This document shows positions 24,585-33,630 of a stretch of DNA of 64,000 nt, piece after piece. The stretch spans positions 1 to 64,000 of the forward strand of contig CADAQM010000004.1 of assembly GCA_902790135.1 (NCBI GenBank), written 5' to 3'. This stretch comes from an uncultured Coriobacteriaceae bacterium (GTDB lineage Bacteria > Actinomycetota > Coriobacteriia > Coriobacteriales > Atopobiaceae). Position numbers and translations under genes: made by a program. Positions within the stretch are counted from its first letter, which is position 1, and every line of letters begins with the position of its first letter. The notes beneath the pieces are model-generated. The model had not been told where the DNA came from. It was given only the letters and a program-made list of their open reading frames with translations, and did no database searches.

Positions 24585-26798
24585 TCAGTGCTTGCGTCGC
24601 GCCTCGGTTTCCTTCGCCTGCTGTTCTTGCTCCTCCTGCTGGCGTTCCTGCTCGCGCTGCTCCCGCTCCTTCGCGGCCTTGTCGTGCACGGCCTGCACGT
24701 CCTCGGGGTCGCCGAAGACGTGGCGGTAGTAGTCGCTGGTCAGGACGGCGTGGCAGTAGTTGATCTTGTTCGCCACGATCGCGTTGTGCTGGTCGACGTA
24801 GCCCTCGGGGATCTCGGCTCCCTTGGCCGGCTTGAACTTGCCCGACCCTGCCCAGTAGGTGCCCAGGCTCGTGCGCCAGTCGTAGTTGAGGTCGAAGGCG
24901 ATGCCCTCGGTGCCGGGGTCGAGCACGTCGCGGCCCGGGAGCAGGCGCGAGTCCCACTCGAGCCCAAACAGGTTGCACAGCGTGGGCAGTAGGTCGATTG
25001 ACATGGTGGGCTCGTCCACGGTGATGTGGAGGTCCTGCTCGGCCAGCGATCCGCACCAGATGATGGGGCGGTTGTGGTCGCGCTTGAAGATGTCGGTGAC
25101 GTCGTAGCCAAAGAGCTCGGAGAGGTACGGGAGCTGCCCGATGGCCGCGTCGTCGTCCAGCCCGTAGGGGAAGTGGTCGGCCGAGATCACGATGACGGTC
25201 CTGTCGTAGATGCCCTTCTCCTTGAGCTGCGCGAGCAGGTACTCCATGGCGCGGTCGAGCTCCACGTTGGCGCCGAGGTAGCCCTTCACGCGGTCGGAAT
25301 AGGGGAGGTCCTTGACCACGTCCCAGTTCTTCTGCCCCATCATATTGTCGCCGGGGGCGTAGTTGCTGTGCCCGCTCACGCTCATGTAGTAGACGTTGAA
25401 GGGCGTTGCGTCGCCGTACAGGTTGTCAAAGGTGCCCTTGACCATCTCGAGGTCGCTCTGCGGCCACTGCCAGGTGACCCACTCCTCCATGCCGTTGCCA
25501 TAGCCCATGTAGCCGTTGTTGTAGCCGAGGTTGTTGTGGGTGGCGTCGCGCCCGTAGTAGGTGTAGGTGTTGTTGTGGAACGCCCAGCCGTTGTAGCCGC
25601 GACGGTTGAGGAGGTTGCCCATCGTGAGGTAGTTGTTGTGGGTGGCCGTCCCCCTGACGGAGCTTCCGCCCTCGGTCGCGAGCAGGCCAAAGATGTTGGC
25701 GCACTCTCCGCCCGTGGTGCCGGCGGTGTCAAACTGGTAGTAGTCGGTGAGCTGGATGCCCTCTTCCCACATCTGGTAGAGGGTCGGGGTGATGTCGGGG
25801 CGGATCGCCTCGCCGGTGAAGGCCTCCGCGGAGATGAACACGAGGTTGTAGTCCTCAAAGAGACCGGTGTACTCGTTGGTCATGCTCGGCGTGAGGGAGC
25901 TTACGTAGGCGTCGAGATTGGCCCAGGTCTCGTTGTCGGTCTTTTTGGCCAGGGCGGCAAAGTTGATGTCGAGCGTCGCGGGGACGTAGGTCGGCTCCTC
26001 GGGCTCGGGTTGCTCCTCCGCGGTGGGCTCGGGCTCGTCGGGCTCCTCTGAGTCTGCCGGGGCGTCCTGCATGGGAGCGGCCTTGAGGTCGAAGGAGGCG
26101 GTGTCGCCTACGAGCTGAGCCTGGATGTCCTTGCGCAGGCTGGTGGTCAGGCCAAAGCTCTGGACGCCCGTCTCGAAGCTGTAACGCGTGGTGTAGAGCT
26201 CGCTGAGCGGCCCGATGCCCGTGAGGTAGAAGCCGAGCAGGTACGCGGCGAGGGCGGTGCATCCCTGCAGGACGCGCGAGTCTCCGTTGGGAGCAGTGGC
26301 CGGATCCAGGCCGCGCCAGATGCCAAAGGTTGCGTAGGCGGCAGCGGGCAGCAGGAAGAGCACCACGTGCGCAAGACCGCTGGGGGAGAGGACGAGGGCG
26401 GAGGCCTCGCCACCAAACTGGCTGGCCACGCCGCTGGCGCCTGCGACCACCGTTATGGGGTCGTAGAAGACCTTGAACTGCCGAAAGACAAAGTACTCCA
26501 CGCCAAAGAGCAGGCCGGCCACGAGGAGAACCACCAGCTTCGCTCCGCGGTTGACGCGGGGGCTCTTCGAGCACGAGCACAGCAGGTAGAGAAGCTGTCC
26601 CAGGCAGAGAGAGAAGGCCACGATGACGGGTGTGGCGGGCCAGAAGTCGCCCGTGGTGGACGCCTTGAAGACGAGCTCGAGGAAGAGGATGCCGGCCGTG
26701 ATGGCAAAGCGGTCGATGAGAAACGGCAGGTGCGCATAAAGCCCCTGCTTCGCTTGCTCGTTTGCTGACACACGCACCTCCAACGCATCAAAAATCAC
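24585..26798 (-). CDS. LtaS-like phosphoglycerol transferase / sulfatase-fold membrane protein
   Basis: The 737-residue protein has five hydrophobic segments in its first ~230 residues (for example ITAGILFLELVF, PVIVAFSLCLGQLLYLLC, LVVLLVAGLLFGVEYFVF), a Pro/Glu linker near 250-280, and an extracellular sulfatase-superfamily domain. Expected LtaS active-site elements are visible: LVFISAEAF with the metal Glu, AGTTGGECANIFG with the Thr nucleophile, MSVSGHSNYA, and VIVISADHFPYG with Asp-His. It should move glycerol-phosphate or a similar group onto an envelope polymer. The C-terminal 30 residues are a Gln/Glu/Arg-rich tail absent from classic LtaS. An internal GTG or later start cannot be excluded. 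Glycopolymer synthesis links it loosely to the TagO-type gene at 1902. Confidence 0.86.
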   Translation of the reverse strand: MIFDALEVRVSANEQAKQGLYAHLPFLIDRFAITAGILFLELVFKASTTGDFWPATPVIVAFSLCLGQLLYLLCSCSKSPRVNRGAKLVVLLVAGLLFGVEYFVFRQFKVFYDPITVVAGASGVASQFGGEASALVLSPSGLAHVVLFLLPAAAYATFGIWRGLDPATAPNGDSRVLQGCTALAAYLLGFYLTGIGPLSELYTTRYSFETGVQSFGLTTSLRKDIQAQLVGDTASFDLKAAPMQDAPADSEEPDEPEPTAEEQPEPEEPTYVPATLDINFAALAKKTDNETWANLDAYVSSLTPSMTNEYTGLFEDYNLVFISAEAFTGEAIRPDITPTLYQMWEEGIQLTDYYQFDTAGTTGGECANIFGLLATEGGSSVRGTATHNNYLTMGNLLNRRGYNGWAFHNNTYTYYGRDATHNNLGYNNGYMGYGNGMEEWVTWQWPQSDLEMVKGTFDNLYGDATPFNVYYMSVSGHSNYAPGDNMMGQKNWDVVKDLPYSDRVKGYLGANVELDRAMEYLLAQLKEKGIYDRTVIVISADHFPYGLDDDAAIGQLPYLSELFGYDVTDIFKRDHNRPIIWCGSLAEQDLHITVDEPTMSIDLLPTLCNLFGLEWDSRLLPGRDVLDPGTEGIAFDLNYDWRTSLGTYWAGSGKFKPAKGAEIPEGYVDQHNAIVANKINYCHAVLTSDYYRHVFGDPEDVQAVHDKAAKEREQREQERQQEEQEQQAKETEARRKH

Positions 26799-27080
26799 AA
26801 GGAATCATGATAGCGCGTCGACAAAAACGCGCGGCGGACGCAGGGCAATTGTGAGGGATTGACGAGGGAAAAGGACATTCGGGACGGAGCCCTTTGTCCG
26901 CGGGGATGTGACAGCGACCTGGGCCTCTGTCACCCTCTGCCACATGAAACAGCGGGGCTCCTTTTGAAAGGCCACGCCGCAATTTGGCAGTCTCCGTACG
27001 GCGCAGCGGTCTATCATGAGAGGTGGCATACGACGACAACGGCAGCCCCTATGGGCGGCCAGGGCGAGGGGAGCAGAGAG

Positions 27081-28265
27081 ATGGGCGAGGTGCGCGACGA
27101 GCTCAGGCAACTGTTTGCGGAGCGATTTGGGGGAGAGGCCAAGCTCTTGGTGACCTCGCCCGGACGCACGGAGATTGCGGGCAACCACACCGACCACGAG
27201 GGCGGAAACGTCATCGCCGGCGCGGTCGACCGCGCGGTCAATGGCCTCTTTAGGCCAAACGGTACCAGCACGATCACGCTGCTCTCCAAGGGCTTCGGCG
27301 AGGTCTCGGTCACACTCGACGACCTCGCCCCGCGCGAGGACGAGCGCACCTCCACCAAGGCGCTCGTGCGCGGCATGGCAGCCCTCTTTGCCGAGCGCGG
27401 CTATGTGCCTGCTGGCTTTGACGCCGCATGCGTGTCGGCGGTTCTCGGCGGCTCGGGCCTCTCGAGCTCCGCCGCCTTCGAGCTGTTGCTCGCCCAGGCC
27501 ATGAACGCGCTCTGGGCCGACGGCGCGCTCGCCGCAGACGAGCTTGCTATGATGTCCCAGCGCTGTGAGCGCGAGTGGTTTGGCAAGCCCTGCGGCCTCA
27601 TGGACCAGGCCGCGGTGGCCCTTGGCGGCATTCAGCACATGGACTTCTCGCAGGCAGGCGTGCTCGCCGCCGAGGGGCTCGACTTCGACTTCGGCGAGGC
27701 GGGCTACGCCATCTGCATCGTGGCCGTCGGTGCCGACCACGCCGCGAACACCGACGACTATGCCGCCGTACCTGCGGAGATGCAGGCTGTGGCAAAGCTT
27801 CTTGGCGCAGAGATCCTGAGCCAGGTGGGCGAGGCAGACGTGATCGGCGCCCTGCCGCGCATCCGCGAGGAGCTCGGCGACCGTGCCGCACTGCGTGCCT
27901 TGCACTACTTCCGCGAGGAGCGCCTAGTGGCCGAGCGCGTGGGGGCCCTGCGCGCCGGCAACGTTGACCGCTTCCTCGAGCTCACGCGCCTCTCCGGGGC
28001 CAGCTCGGCCATGTACCTGCAGAACGTCAGCATCGGCGGCTCTCCCGAGCAGCCCTCCATGGTGGCCATCGCGCTCGCCGAGGAGCTACTCGCCGGTCGC
28101 GGGGCCGTGCGCGTGCACGGTGGCGGCTTTGGCGGAACCATCCAGGCCTTCGTGCCGCTCGACGCGGTGGAGGCTTTCTCCGCAGGCATGGACGCCGCGT
28201 TTGGCGCGGGTGCCTGCGGCGTGTACGGCATCGATCACGAGGGAGCGAGGGCACAATGGCTGTAG
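27081..28265 (+). CDS. galK: Galactokinase
   Basis: This GHMP kinase of 394 residues phosphorylates galactose at C1 in the Leloir pathway. Signatures: SPGRTEIAGNHTDHEGG near 30-46 (galactokinase motif), GGSGLSSSAAFE near 126 (ATP-binding motif 2), and RVHGGGFGGTIQAF near 345 (motif 3). The length fits the family when translation begins at ATG 27081, with GGGGAG 8 bases before it. Longer in-frame starts (26859, 27051) add unrelated residues. Its end overlaps galT by 10 bases, implying translational coupling. Confidence 0.94.
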   Translation: MGEVRDELRQLFAERFGGEAKLLVTSPGRTEIAGNHTDHEGGNVIAGAVDRAVNGLFRPNGTSTITLLSKGFGEVSVTLDDLAPREDERTSTKALVRGMAALFAERGYVPAGFDAACVSAVLGGSGLSSSAAFELLLAQAMNALWADGALAADELAMMSQRCEREWFGKPCGLMDQAAVALGGIQHMDFSQAGVLAAEGLDFDFGEAGYAICIVAVGADHAANTDDYAAVPAEMQAVAKLLGAEILSQVGEADVIGALPRIREELGDRAALRALHYFREERLVAERVGALRAGNVDRFLELTRLSGASSAMYLQNVSIGGSPEQPSMVAIALAEELLAGRGAVRVHGGGFGGTIQAFVPLDAVEAFSAGMDAAFGAGACGVYGIDHEGARAQWL

Positions 28266-29671
28266 AGACGACCGAGATCGGACTGGCGGCATCGCGACTG
28301 GCGTCGTATGCGGTTGCGTGTGGCATCGTGGAACCGACCGACCGGGCCTGGGCATACAATCGCCTGCTCGAGTGCTGCGGTGCCACCGGTCCCACGCCGC
28401 AGGTGGCGCTGCTCGACGAGGGCTACGACTTCGAGGCCGACCTCGCCCTGCTCGCCGAGGCGGGCGTCGCCGCAGGTCAGGCAGAGGATACCGCCTCTGG
28501 TAGAGACCGCCTGATGATGCGCCTCATGGGCGCCATCATGCCGCGTCCCTCCGAGATCGCCGCGCGCTTTGACGCGCTCGCGGCGAGCGAGGGTGCCCAG
28601 GCTGCTACGGACTGGTTCTACCAGCTCTGCGTGGATGTGGACTACGTGCGCGCCTCCGCCATCGCCAAGAACATCGCTTGGACCTGCGATACCCGCTGGG
28701 GCGAGCTCGAGATAACCATCAACAAGTCCAAGCCCGAGAAGGACCCGCGCGACATTGCCGCAGCCGGCTCGGCGCCCAAGGGCGAGGCTTACCCGGCCTG
28801 CCAGCTCTGCGTGGAGAACGAGGGCTACGCCGGTCGCTCCGCGGCACTCGGTGCGCATCCCGCCCGCCAGAACCTGCGCATCGTGCCCATCGAGCTCGGC
28901 GGCGAGCGCTGGGGCTTCCAGTACAGCCCCTACGCGTACTTCGAGGAGCACTGCATCGCGATGAGCTCCGAGCACCGCCCGATGCACGTTGACCGCAAGG
29001 CCATCGGTTGTCTGCTCGACTTCGTGGACCTCTTCCCGCACTACTTCGTGGGCTCAAACGCAGACCTTCCCATCGTGGGCGGCTCAATCCTCTCGCACGA
29101 CCACTTCCAGGGAGGCCGCCACGAGTTCCCGATGGTGCGCGCCAGCGTGGTCGAGGACGTACGCCTGGCGCCCTTCCCGGGCGTAGACGCGGGCGTCATC
29201 GAGTGGCCGCTCTCGGTGCTGCGCCTTGCCTGCGACGATCGCGATGTGCTGCTCGAGGCGGCAGTCTACGTGCTCGATGCGTGGCGCGGCTGGTCCGACC
29301 CGTCGGTGGGTGTGATTGCGGTCACTCCGGACGGCACGCCGCACAACACCGTGACCCCCATCTGCCGCATGCGCGACGGCCGCTACGAGCTCGACCTGGC
29401 GCTGCGCTGCAACATCACGACCGACGAGCACCCGCTGGGCGTCTTCCATCCGCACGAGGACAAGTGGCACGTCAAGAAGGAGAACATCGGCCTCATCGAG
29501 GTGATGGGCCTGGCCATTCTCCCGCCACGCTTGGAGGCCGAGATGGAGGCGGGTCGCCTTACACGCGAGGAGATCGGCCGCGTGTTTGGCGCCGTGCTCG
29601 AGGACGCGGGCGTCTTCAAGTGGGACGAGGAAGGTCGCGCGGCACTGGACAGGTTCCTGGCAAGCCTGTAA
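28256..29671 (+). CDS. galT: UDP-glucose--hexose-1-phosphate uridylyltransferase (class II)
   Basis: This 471-residue enzyme exchanges UMP between UDP-glucose and galactose-1-phosphate. It is the long galT class found in Gram-positives, shown by WFYQLCVDVDYVRASAIAKN, CQLCVENEGYAGR near 180, MSSEHRPMHVDRK near 240 and the ILSHDHFQGGRHEFPM segment near 280 with its His residues. No epimerase gene is present in the window. It forms an operon with galK and possibly with the small membrane protein 27 bases downstream. Confidence 0.94.
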   Translation: MAVETTEIGLAASRLASYAVACGIVEPTDRAWAYNRLLECCGATGPTPQVALLDEGYDFEADLALLAEAGVAAGQAEDTASGRDRLMMRLMGAIMPRPSEIAARFDALAASEGAQAATDWFYQLCVDVDYVRASAIAKNIAWTCDTRWGELEITINKSKPEKDPRDIAAAGSAPKGEAYPACQLCVENEGYAGRSAALGAHPARQNLRIVPIELGGERWGFQYSPYAYFEEHCIAMSSEHRPMHVDRKAIGCLLDFVDLFPHYFVGSNADLPIVGGSILSHDHFQGGRHEFPMVRASVVEDVRLAPFPGVDAGVIEWPLSVLRLACDDRDVLLEAAVYVLDAWRGWSDPSVGVIAVTPDGTPHNTVTPICRMRDGRYELDLALRCNITTDEHPLGVFHPHEDKWHVKKENIGLIEVMGLAILPPRLEAEMEAGRLTREEIGRVFGAVLEDAGVFKWDEEGRAALDRFLASL

Positions 29672-29698
29672 GCTGGCCTTATCGACGAGGAGGTTGGC

Positions 29699-29968
29699 AT
29701 GGCACAGGGCAACGACTGGAACTCATTCATGCAGCAGAAGACCACGCGCGTGCTGCTCAACGCGCTCGTGGCGTGCATAACTGCCTTCTACGCAATCGAT
29801 GCTGTACGCGAGCTGATCACTCCCACCGAGACTGCGCTCATCATGATCGAGCAGATTGGGCGTCCCGCCTACCTGGCGCTCACGGTCGCGCGCCTTCTCG
29901 TGTGCATCTGGGTGTCCGTCACCTTCGCGCGCCTGGTGATCAAGACCCTCAAGGAAGAGGACAAGTAA
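29699..29968 (+). CDS. Small membrane protein, 89 aa
   Basis: Two hydrophobic segments are visible (VLLNALVACITAFYAIDAV and LALTVARLLVCIWVSVTFARLVI), with short polar ends. GAGGAGG lies 7 bases before the ATG. No family recognised. Position and codon use suggest it belongs to the gal transcript; there is no sign of a transporter function. Confidence 0.65.
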   Translation: MAQGNDWNSFMQQKTTRVLLNALVACITAFYAIDAVRELITPTETALIMIEQIGRPAYLALTVARLLVCIWVSVTFARLVIKTLKEEDK

Positions 29969-30121
29969 ACCAGCAAGTGTGTCACACCTCGAAGTTCTGT
30001 ACTTTCAGTGCCTGCAAGCGTCAAATCTCCAATGGCGTAGAATTGACAGTTGGTTCCTTGGCCCGCCTCGTGCCGGCCGCGAGCACCATGCACCGTTTGA
30101 TTCAAGAATGAGAGGTACCCC

Positions 30122-30967
30122 ATGGCAGTTCGCATCATCACGGACTCGGGTTCCGATATCCTGCCTGGTGAGATGCAGGACCTGATCGTCCTGCCCCTTA
30201 CGATTGCCTTTGGCAACGACGTCTACCATGACGGCGTCGACCTCAGCCATGAACGCTTCTTTGACCTGCTCTCCGAGAGCACCGAGAACCCCACCACGGG
30301 CCAGGTCCCTCCCTTCCGCTACAAGCAGGCCTTCGACGAGGTCGTGGCCGCGGGCGACGAGGCCGTGGTCATCACCATCTCCTCGGGCGTGTCGGGCACC
30401 TGGGAGAGCGCCTGCTCCGCGGCCGCCGAGTACCCCGACAAGATTCACGTGGTCGACAGCCTGCACGTGAGCGTGGGCATCCGCCTTCTGGTGGAGATAA
30501 GCCTCAAGATGGCCGCCGAGGGTGCCTCGGTCCAGGAGATCGTGGACGCGCTCGAGGACGCCAAGGGCAAGATTCACTTCCTCGCACTGCTCGACACGCT
30601 CGAGTACCTGCGCCGCGGTGGCCGCATCTCCAACGTGAGCGCCGTTTTGGGCTCCATCCTGGCCATCAAGCCCGTGGTTACCTGCACGGACGGCAAGATC
30701 GTGGTCATGGAAAAGGCCCGCGGCCTCAAGAACGGCCGCGCCACCATCGCCGACCTCATCCGCAAGGACGGTGGCTTCGACTTCGACAAGCCGCTGAGCA
30801 TCGGTTACACGGGCAACTCCGACAAGCCGGTGCGCGCGTTCCTCGACAGCTGCCCCGACCTCTGGGAGGGCAAGGGCGAGGTGCCCGTCTCGTCGATTGG
30901 TGCCACCATCGGCACGCACGCCGGCCCCGGCGGGTTCCTGCTGGCCTACTTTGGCAAGACCGCCTAG
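30122..30967 (+). CDS. DegV family fatty-acid-binding protein
   Basis: The 281-residue protein has the DegV fold hallmarks: RIITDSGSDILP at the start, PLTIAFGNDVYHDGVDLSHERFF (quoted in part) near 28-48, TGQVPPFRYKQAF, ITISSGVSGTWESA near 84, LLDTLEYLRRGGRIS near 160 and a C-terminal IGTHAGPGGFLLAYF. DegV/FakB-type proteins hold an acyl chain, which FakA phosphorylates in some bacteria; no fakA gene is nearby. A hairpin follows its stop. Confidence 0.9.
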   Translation: MAVRIITDSGSDILPGEMQDLIVLPLTIAFGNDVYHDGVDLSHERFFDLLSESTENPTTGQVPPFRYKQAFDEVVAAGDEAVVITISSGVSGTWESACSAAAEYPDKIHVVDSLHVSVGIRLLVEISLKMAAEGASVQEIVDALEDAKGKIHFLALLDTLEYLRRGGRISNVSAVLGSILAIKPVVTCTDGKIVVMEKARGLKNGRATIADLIRKDGGFDFDKPLSIGYTGNSDKPVRAFLDSCPDLWEGKGEVPVSSIGATIGTHAGPGGFLLAYFGKTA

Positions 30968-31007
30968 GTATGTGGCGCCGTCTTGGTTTGAGCTGATAGT
31001 CTTTGAT

Positions 31008-31034
31008 GCGGCCACCTGGCAATCGGGTGGCCGC
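31008..31034 (+). terminator. Hairpin after the DegV gene
   Basis: GCGGCCACC pairs with GGTGGCCGC, followed by GTTTGG. The weak T-run suggests partial termination before the next gene. Confidence 0.6.
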
Positions 31035-31052
31035 GTTTGGTAGGGGGTTGTG

Positions 31053-32099
31053 ATGAGGCTTTTTGTGGCGGCCGAGCTTTCCGAGGAGCTGCTCGAGGCG
31101 CTGGCGCAGACGTCGGCGCTCCTGCGCGAGAGCGTGCATGGGCACTACGTGGCGCCGGACAGCTTTCACGTGACCCTGGCCTTTTTGGGAGAGGTGCCAG
31201 AGTCGCAGGTAGATGCTGCGTGCGAGGCGCTCGAGCAGGCGTGCGCAGGCGTGTCGGCGATCCCGGTGACGCTGGCACCGCTGGGCTCCTTTGGCAGGGC
31301 AAAGCGCGCGACGCTCTGGCAGGGCTTCTCGCGCGGCGTGGACGAGCTGGCGGGACTCGCCGGTGACGTACGCGAATGCCTGGTGGAGGCCGGACTCAGC
31401 TTTGACGCGACGCTCTTCGTGCCCCATGTGACGCTCATGCGCGCGGCCGACCTCTCGGGCGGCGAGCTCCCGATGCCCGTGATGGAGAAGGGCCTCGTCC
31501 GCAGCGTGACGCTCTTCTCGTCGGACCTCTCGGGCGATCGCCCGCGCTACGAGGCGCTGCAGCGCGTGTGGCTCGAGGAGGAGTCGGACGACGAGTACGA
31601 GGAGACCTACGCCGGCTGGGAGCTCTCTGGTGAGGACGCGGTGGACTACCCGCTTCTGTCCGCGCAGCTCCGCGCGCTGGGGGAGGGCGAGCGCACGCGG
31701 ATTCCCGTGTTGGCCAACGCCTCGGCGCTCATCAACGAGACGCTTCCCGATGTGAGCTGGGTGGGGTTCTACCTGGCAGATGGCGAGGGCGGCCTGGAGC
31801 TGGGACCCTTCCAGGGCAAGGTCGCCTGCACGCATATCGCGTGGGGCAAGGGCGTGTGCGGGACCGCCGCCGAGCAGGACAAGACGCAGCTGGTGCCCGA
31901 CGTGCATGCCTTCCCGGGCCACATTGCCTGCGACAGCGCCTCGAGGAGCGAGGTAGTGGTGCCCATCCACCAGGACGGCGAGGTATGCGGCGTGCTCGAC
32001 CTGGACAGCACCTCGCTGGCGCGCTTCACCGAGCGCGATGCGACGGGGCTTGAGATGGTCGTGTCAGCCCTGGAGGAGCTTTTGCCTGGCTTGCGCTAA
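31053..32099 (+). CDS. Fused 2'-5' RNA ligase-like phosphodiesterase and free methionine-(R)-sulfoxide reductase
   Basis: One open frame of 348 residues joins two normally separate proteins. Residues 1-175 resemble ThpR (2H phosphoesterase): RLFVAAELSEELLEAL, then the two HxT motifs FHVTLAFLG near 39 and PHVTLMRAA near 127. Residues ~200-345 are a GAF-fold fRMsr/MsrC-type domain: VSWVGFYLADG, LGPFQGKVACTHI, GKGVCGTAA, DVHAFPGHIACDSASRSEVVVPI and CGVLDLDS. All three expected redox cysteines (in ACT, VCG and ACD) are present. A Glu/Asp-rich linker (EEESDDEYEET) joins them. The 2H part would act on 2'-5' or cyclic phosphate RNA ends, the GAF part reduces free Met-R-sulfoxide. GTG 31050 directly before the ATG is an alternative start. 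The stop overlaps the convergent rhomboid gene by 4 bases. Confidence 0.85.
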   Translation: MRLFVAAELSEELLEALAQTSALLRESVHGHYVAPDSFHVTLAFLGEVPESQVDAACEALEQACAGVSAIPVTLAPLGSFGRAKRATLWQGFSRGVDELAGLAGDVRECLVEAGLSFDATLFVPHVTLMRAADLSGGELPMPVMEKGLVRSVTLFSSDLSGDRPRYEALQRVWLEEESDDEYEETYAGWELSGEDAVDYPLLSAQLRALGEGERTRIPVLANASALINETLPDVSWVGFYLADGEGGLELGPFQGKVACTHIAWGKGVCGTAAEQDKTQLVPDVHAFPGHIACDSASRSEVVVPIHQDGEVCGVLDLDSTSLARFTERDATGLEMVVSALEELLPGLR

Positions 32100-32686
32100 A
32101 GGCGCGGGGACGCGCCCGCCCTGCCAAAGCCCAGTGACGCGCCGATGACGCCGCCCACGATGTGCGACAGGTTGGAGACATTGTCGATGGCAAACATGCC
32201 CTGGACGATCTCCTGCCCCAAGAAGAGCAGCGCTACCAGCACAAACGTGAGCGGGATCTCGCCCTCGCGAAAGCTCGTGAGCGACGAGAGCAGAATGAAG
32301 GCGAAGCAGACCCCGCTGGCGCCACAGAGCGCCTGCCGGGGGAAGAGCGCCATGTTGATGAGGCCGGTCACCACCGCCGTGGTTGCGATGGTCTCAAGCA
32401 GTGTGCGCGAGCCGTACTTCTCCTCCAGAAGCGGTCCCAAAAGCAGGATGTAGACCATGTTGCCAAAGAGGTGGCCCCAGCCGGAGTGTCCCAACACATG
32501 CGTGAAGAGCCGCAGGTACGTGAGCGGGTTCAGAAGCGGCGAGCGATAGGTTGAGAAGGCCAGGAAGGTGGCTGCCCCTCCAGTGAGCTGCCCTGCGAGC
32601 GTGGCCGCGAAGCATGCCGCCACAAAGGTCAGGACGACGGGGGAGTTGGCGGTGATGCGCCACCTGCTGCGCGCGTCTTGCGCCAT
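32096..32686 (-). CDS. Rhomboid family intramembrane serine protease
   Basis: The 196-residue protein has six hydrophobic segments. The rhomboid core is visible: RLFTHVLGHSGWGHLFGNMVYI (quoted in part) near 60-80 with the oxyanion His/Asn region, CGASGVCFAF with catalytic Ser near 123, and NLSHIVGGVIGASLGF with catalytic His near 173. It should cleave substrates inside or at the membrane; substrates are unknown. Convergent with the fused gene at 31053, and 9 bases downstream on the minus strand of the esterase at 33484. Confidence 0.88.
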   Translation of the reverse strand: MAQDARSRWRITANSPVVLTFVAACFAATLAGQLTGGAATFLAFSTYRSPLLNPLTYLRLFTHVLGHSGWGHLFGNMVYILLLGPLLEEKYGSRTLLETIATTAVVTGLINMALFPRQALCGASGVCFAFILLSSLTSFREGEIPLTFVLVALLFLGQEIVQGMFAIDNVSNLSHIVGGVIGASLGFGRAGASPRL

Positions 32687-32695
32687 GTAGGCCTC

Positions 32696-33484
32696 CTACC
32701 AGCGGCGATTGCGCCAGAGGAAGTCCATGAAGCGGCCGTCCTGCTCCTCCCAGCTGGCCTCACAGTGGTAGCCGTCTGGCTGGTAGTAGAGATAGGTCTC
32801 CACGCCGCGGCGCTCGAGACGGTCCACGAGGTCGAACTCAGCCCTGGCCTCGGCGCTCTGGGTGGCGGGGTCCGCCCCCTTGCGCACGTGACCGCTCTCG
32901 TGCTCGCCCCAGGAGAGGTAGATGCGCGTGTCGGGGGAGAGGGTCGCGGCGGCGAGGTCGTGGCGGATCTGACGGGCTACGTAGTGCACGCCGGTGGAGA
33001 CGCACGCGGCCTTGGAGAAGACGTCGTTGTGCGCGAGGGCTCCGTAGAGGCTCATGATGCCGCCCATGCTGGAGCCGCCGATGCCCGTGGCCTCGCGATG
33101 CGACCAGGTGCGCAGGTTGGCGTCGGTCCAGGGCTTCACGTCGTTGATGATCCACTCGAAGGTCTGGATGCCCATGTCCTGAATGTCCTGGCCAAACATG
33201 CGGCGCTTGTGCGGGCTGTACTCGGAGAGGCGGGCGTTGCCCTCGTGGCTGCACTCCATGCCGACGATGATGAGGGGCTTCTCCCAGTTGTCGAGGAAGT
33301 CCTTGAGCCCCCAGCTCTTGCCATAGGTGGCACGCTCGTTGAAGAAGAGGTTGTGACCGTCGAAGAAGTACATGACGGGGTAGCGCTCGTCGCTGTCGTC
33401 GTAGCCGTTGGGCAGGTAGACGTGCAGCGTGCGATAGCGCCCGGCCGGCCAGTACCAGAAATCCTGTTCAAATACTCGTCCCAC
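32696..33484 (-). CDS. Alpha/beta-hydrolase esterase (esterase D-like)
   Basis: This 262-residue hydrolase has a putative-esterase (COG2382/COG2819-type) fold: RTLHVYLPNGYDDSDERYPVMYFFDGHNLF (quoted in part) near 18-47, IVGMECSHEGNAR, and the nucleophile elbow GIGGSSMGGIMSLYG near 140. The last part, PDGYHCEASWEEQ, supplies the likely catalytic His. The start is GTG 33484, with GGAGGG 7-8 bases upstream on the minus strand. The frame stays open for another 966 bases, but that stretch is the inverted repeat array and has no protein character. No signal peptide, so the product is cytoplasmic. It faces a CE2-type esterase lipoprotein across the repeat array. Confidence 0.82.
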   Translation of the reverse strand: MGRVFEQDFWYWPAGRYRTLHVYLPNGYDDSDERYPVMYFFDGHNLFFNERATYGKSWGLKDFLDNWEKPLIIVGMECSHEGNARLSEYSPHKRRMFGQDIQDMGIQTFEWIINDVKPWTDANLRTWSHREATGIGGSSMGGIMSLYGALAHNDVFSKAACVSTGVHYVARQIRHDLAAATLSPDTRIYLSWGEHESGHVRKGADPATQSAEARAEFDLVDRLERRGVETYLYYQPDGYHCEASWEEQDGRFMDFLWRNRRW

Positions 33485-33630
33485 GAGAACTCCCTCCAAA
33501 CGATTGCAACCATCCACTCTAGCCTTTTTGTGCAATGGGCCAAAATGATTCATCCCGAACGGTCGAACGAGACGGGTGGCGAGACGGGCGAGCCGAGACG
33601 GACGGGGCGCCTCTTCAGTCTTGGCATGAG

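Noticed and set aside
29976..29986. GTGTGTCACAC palindrome as a CRP/FNR operator
   Set aside because: Half-sites overlap without the 6-base spacer, so it does not fit the consensus.
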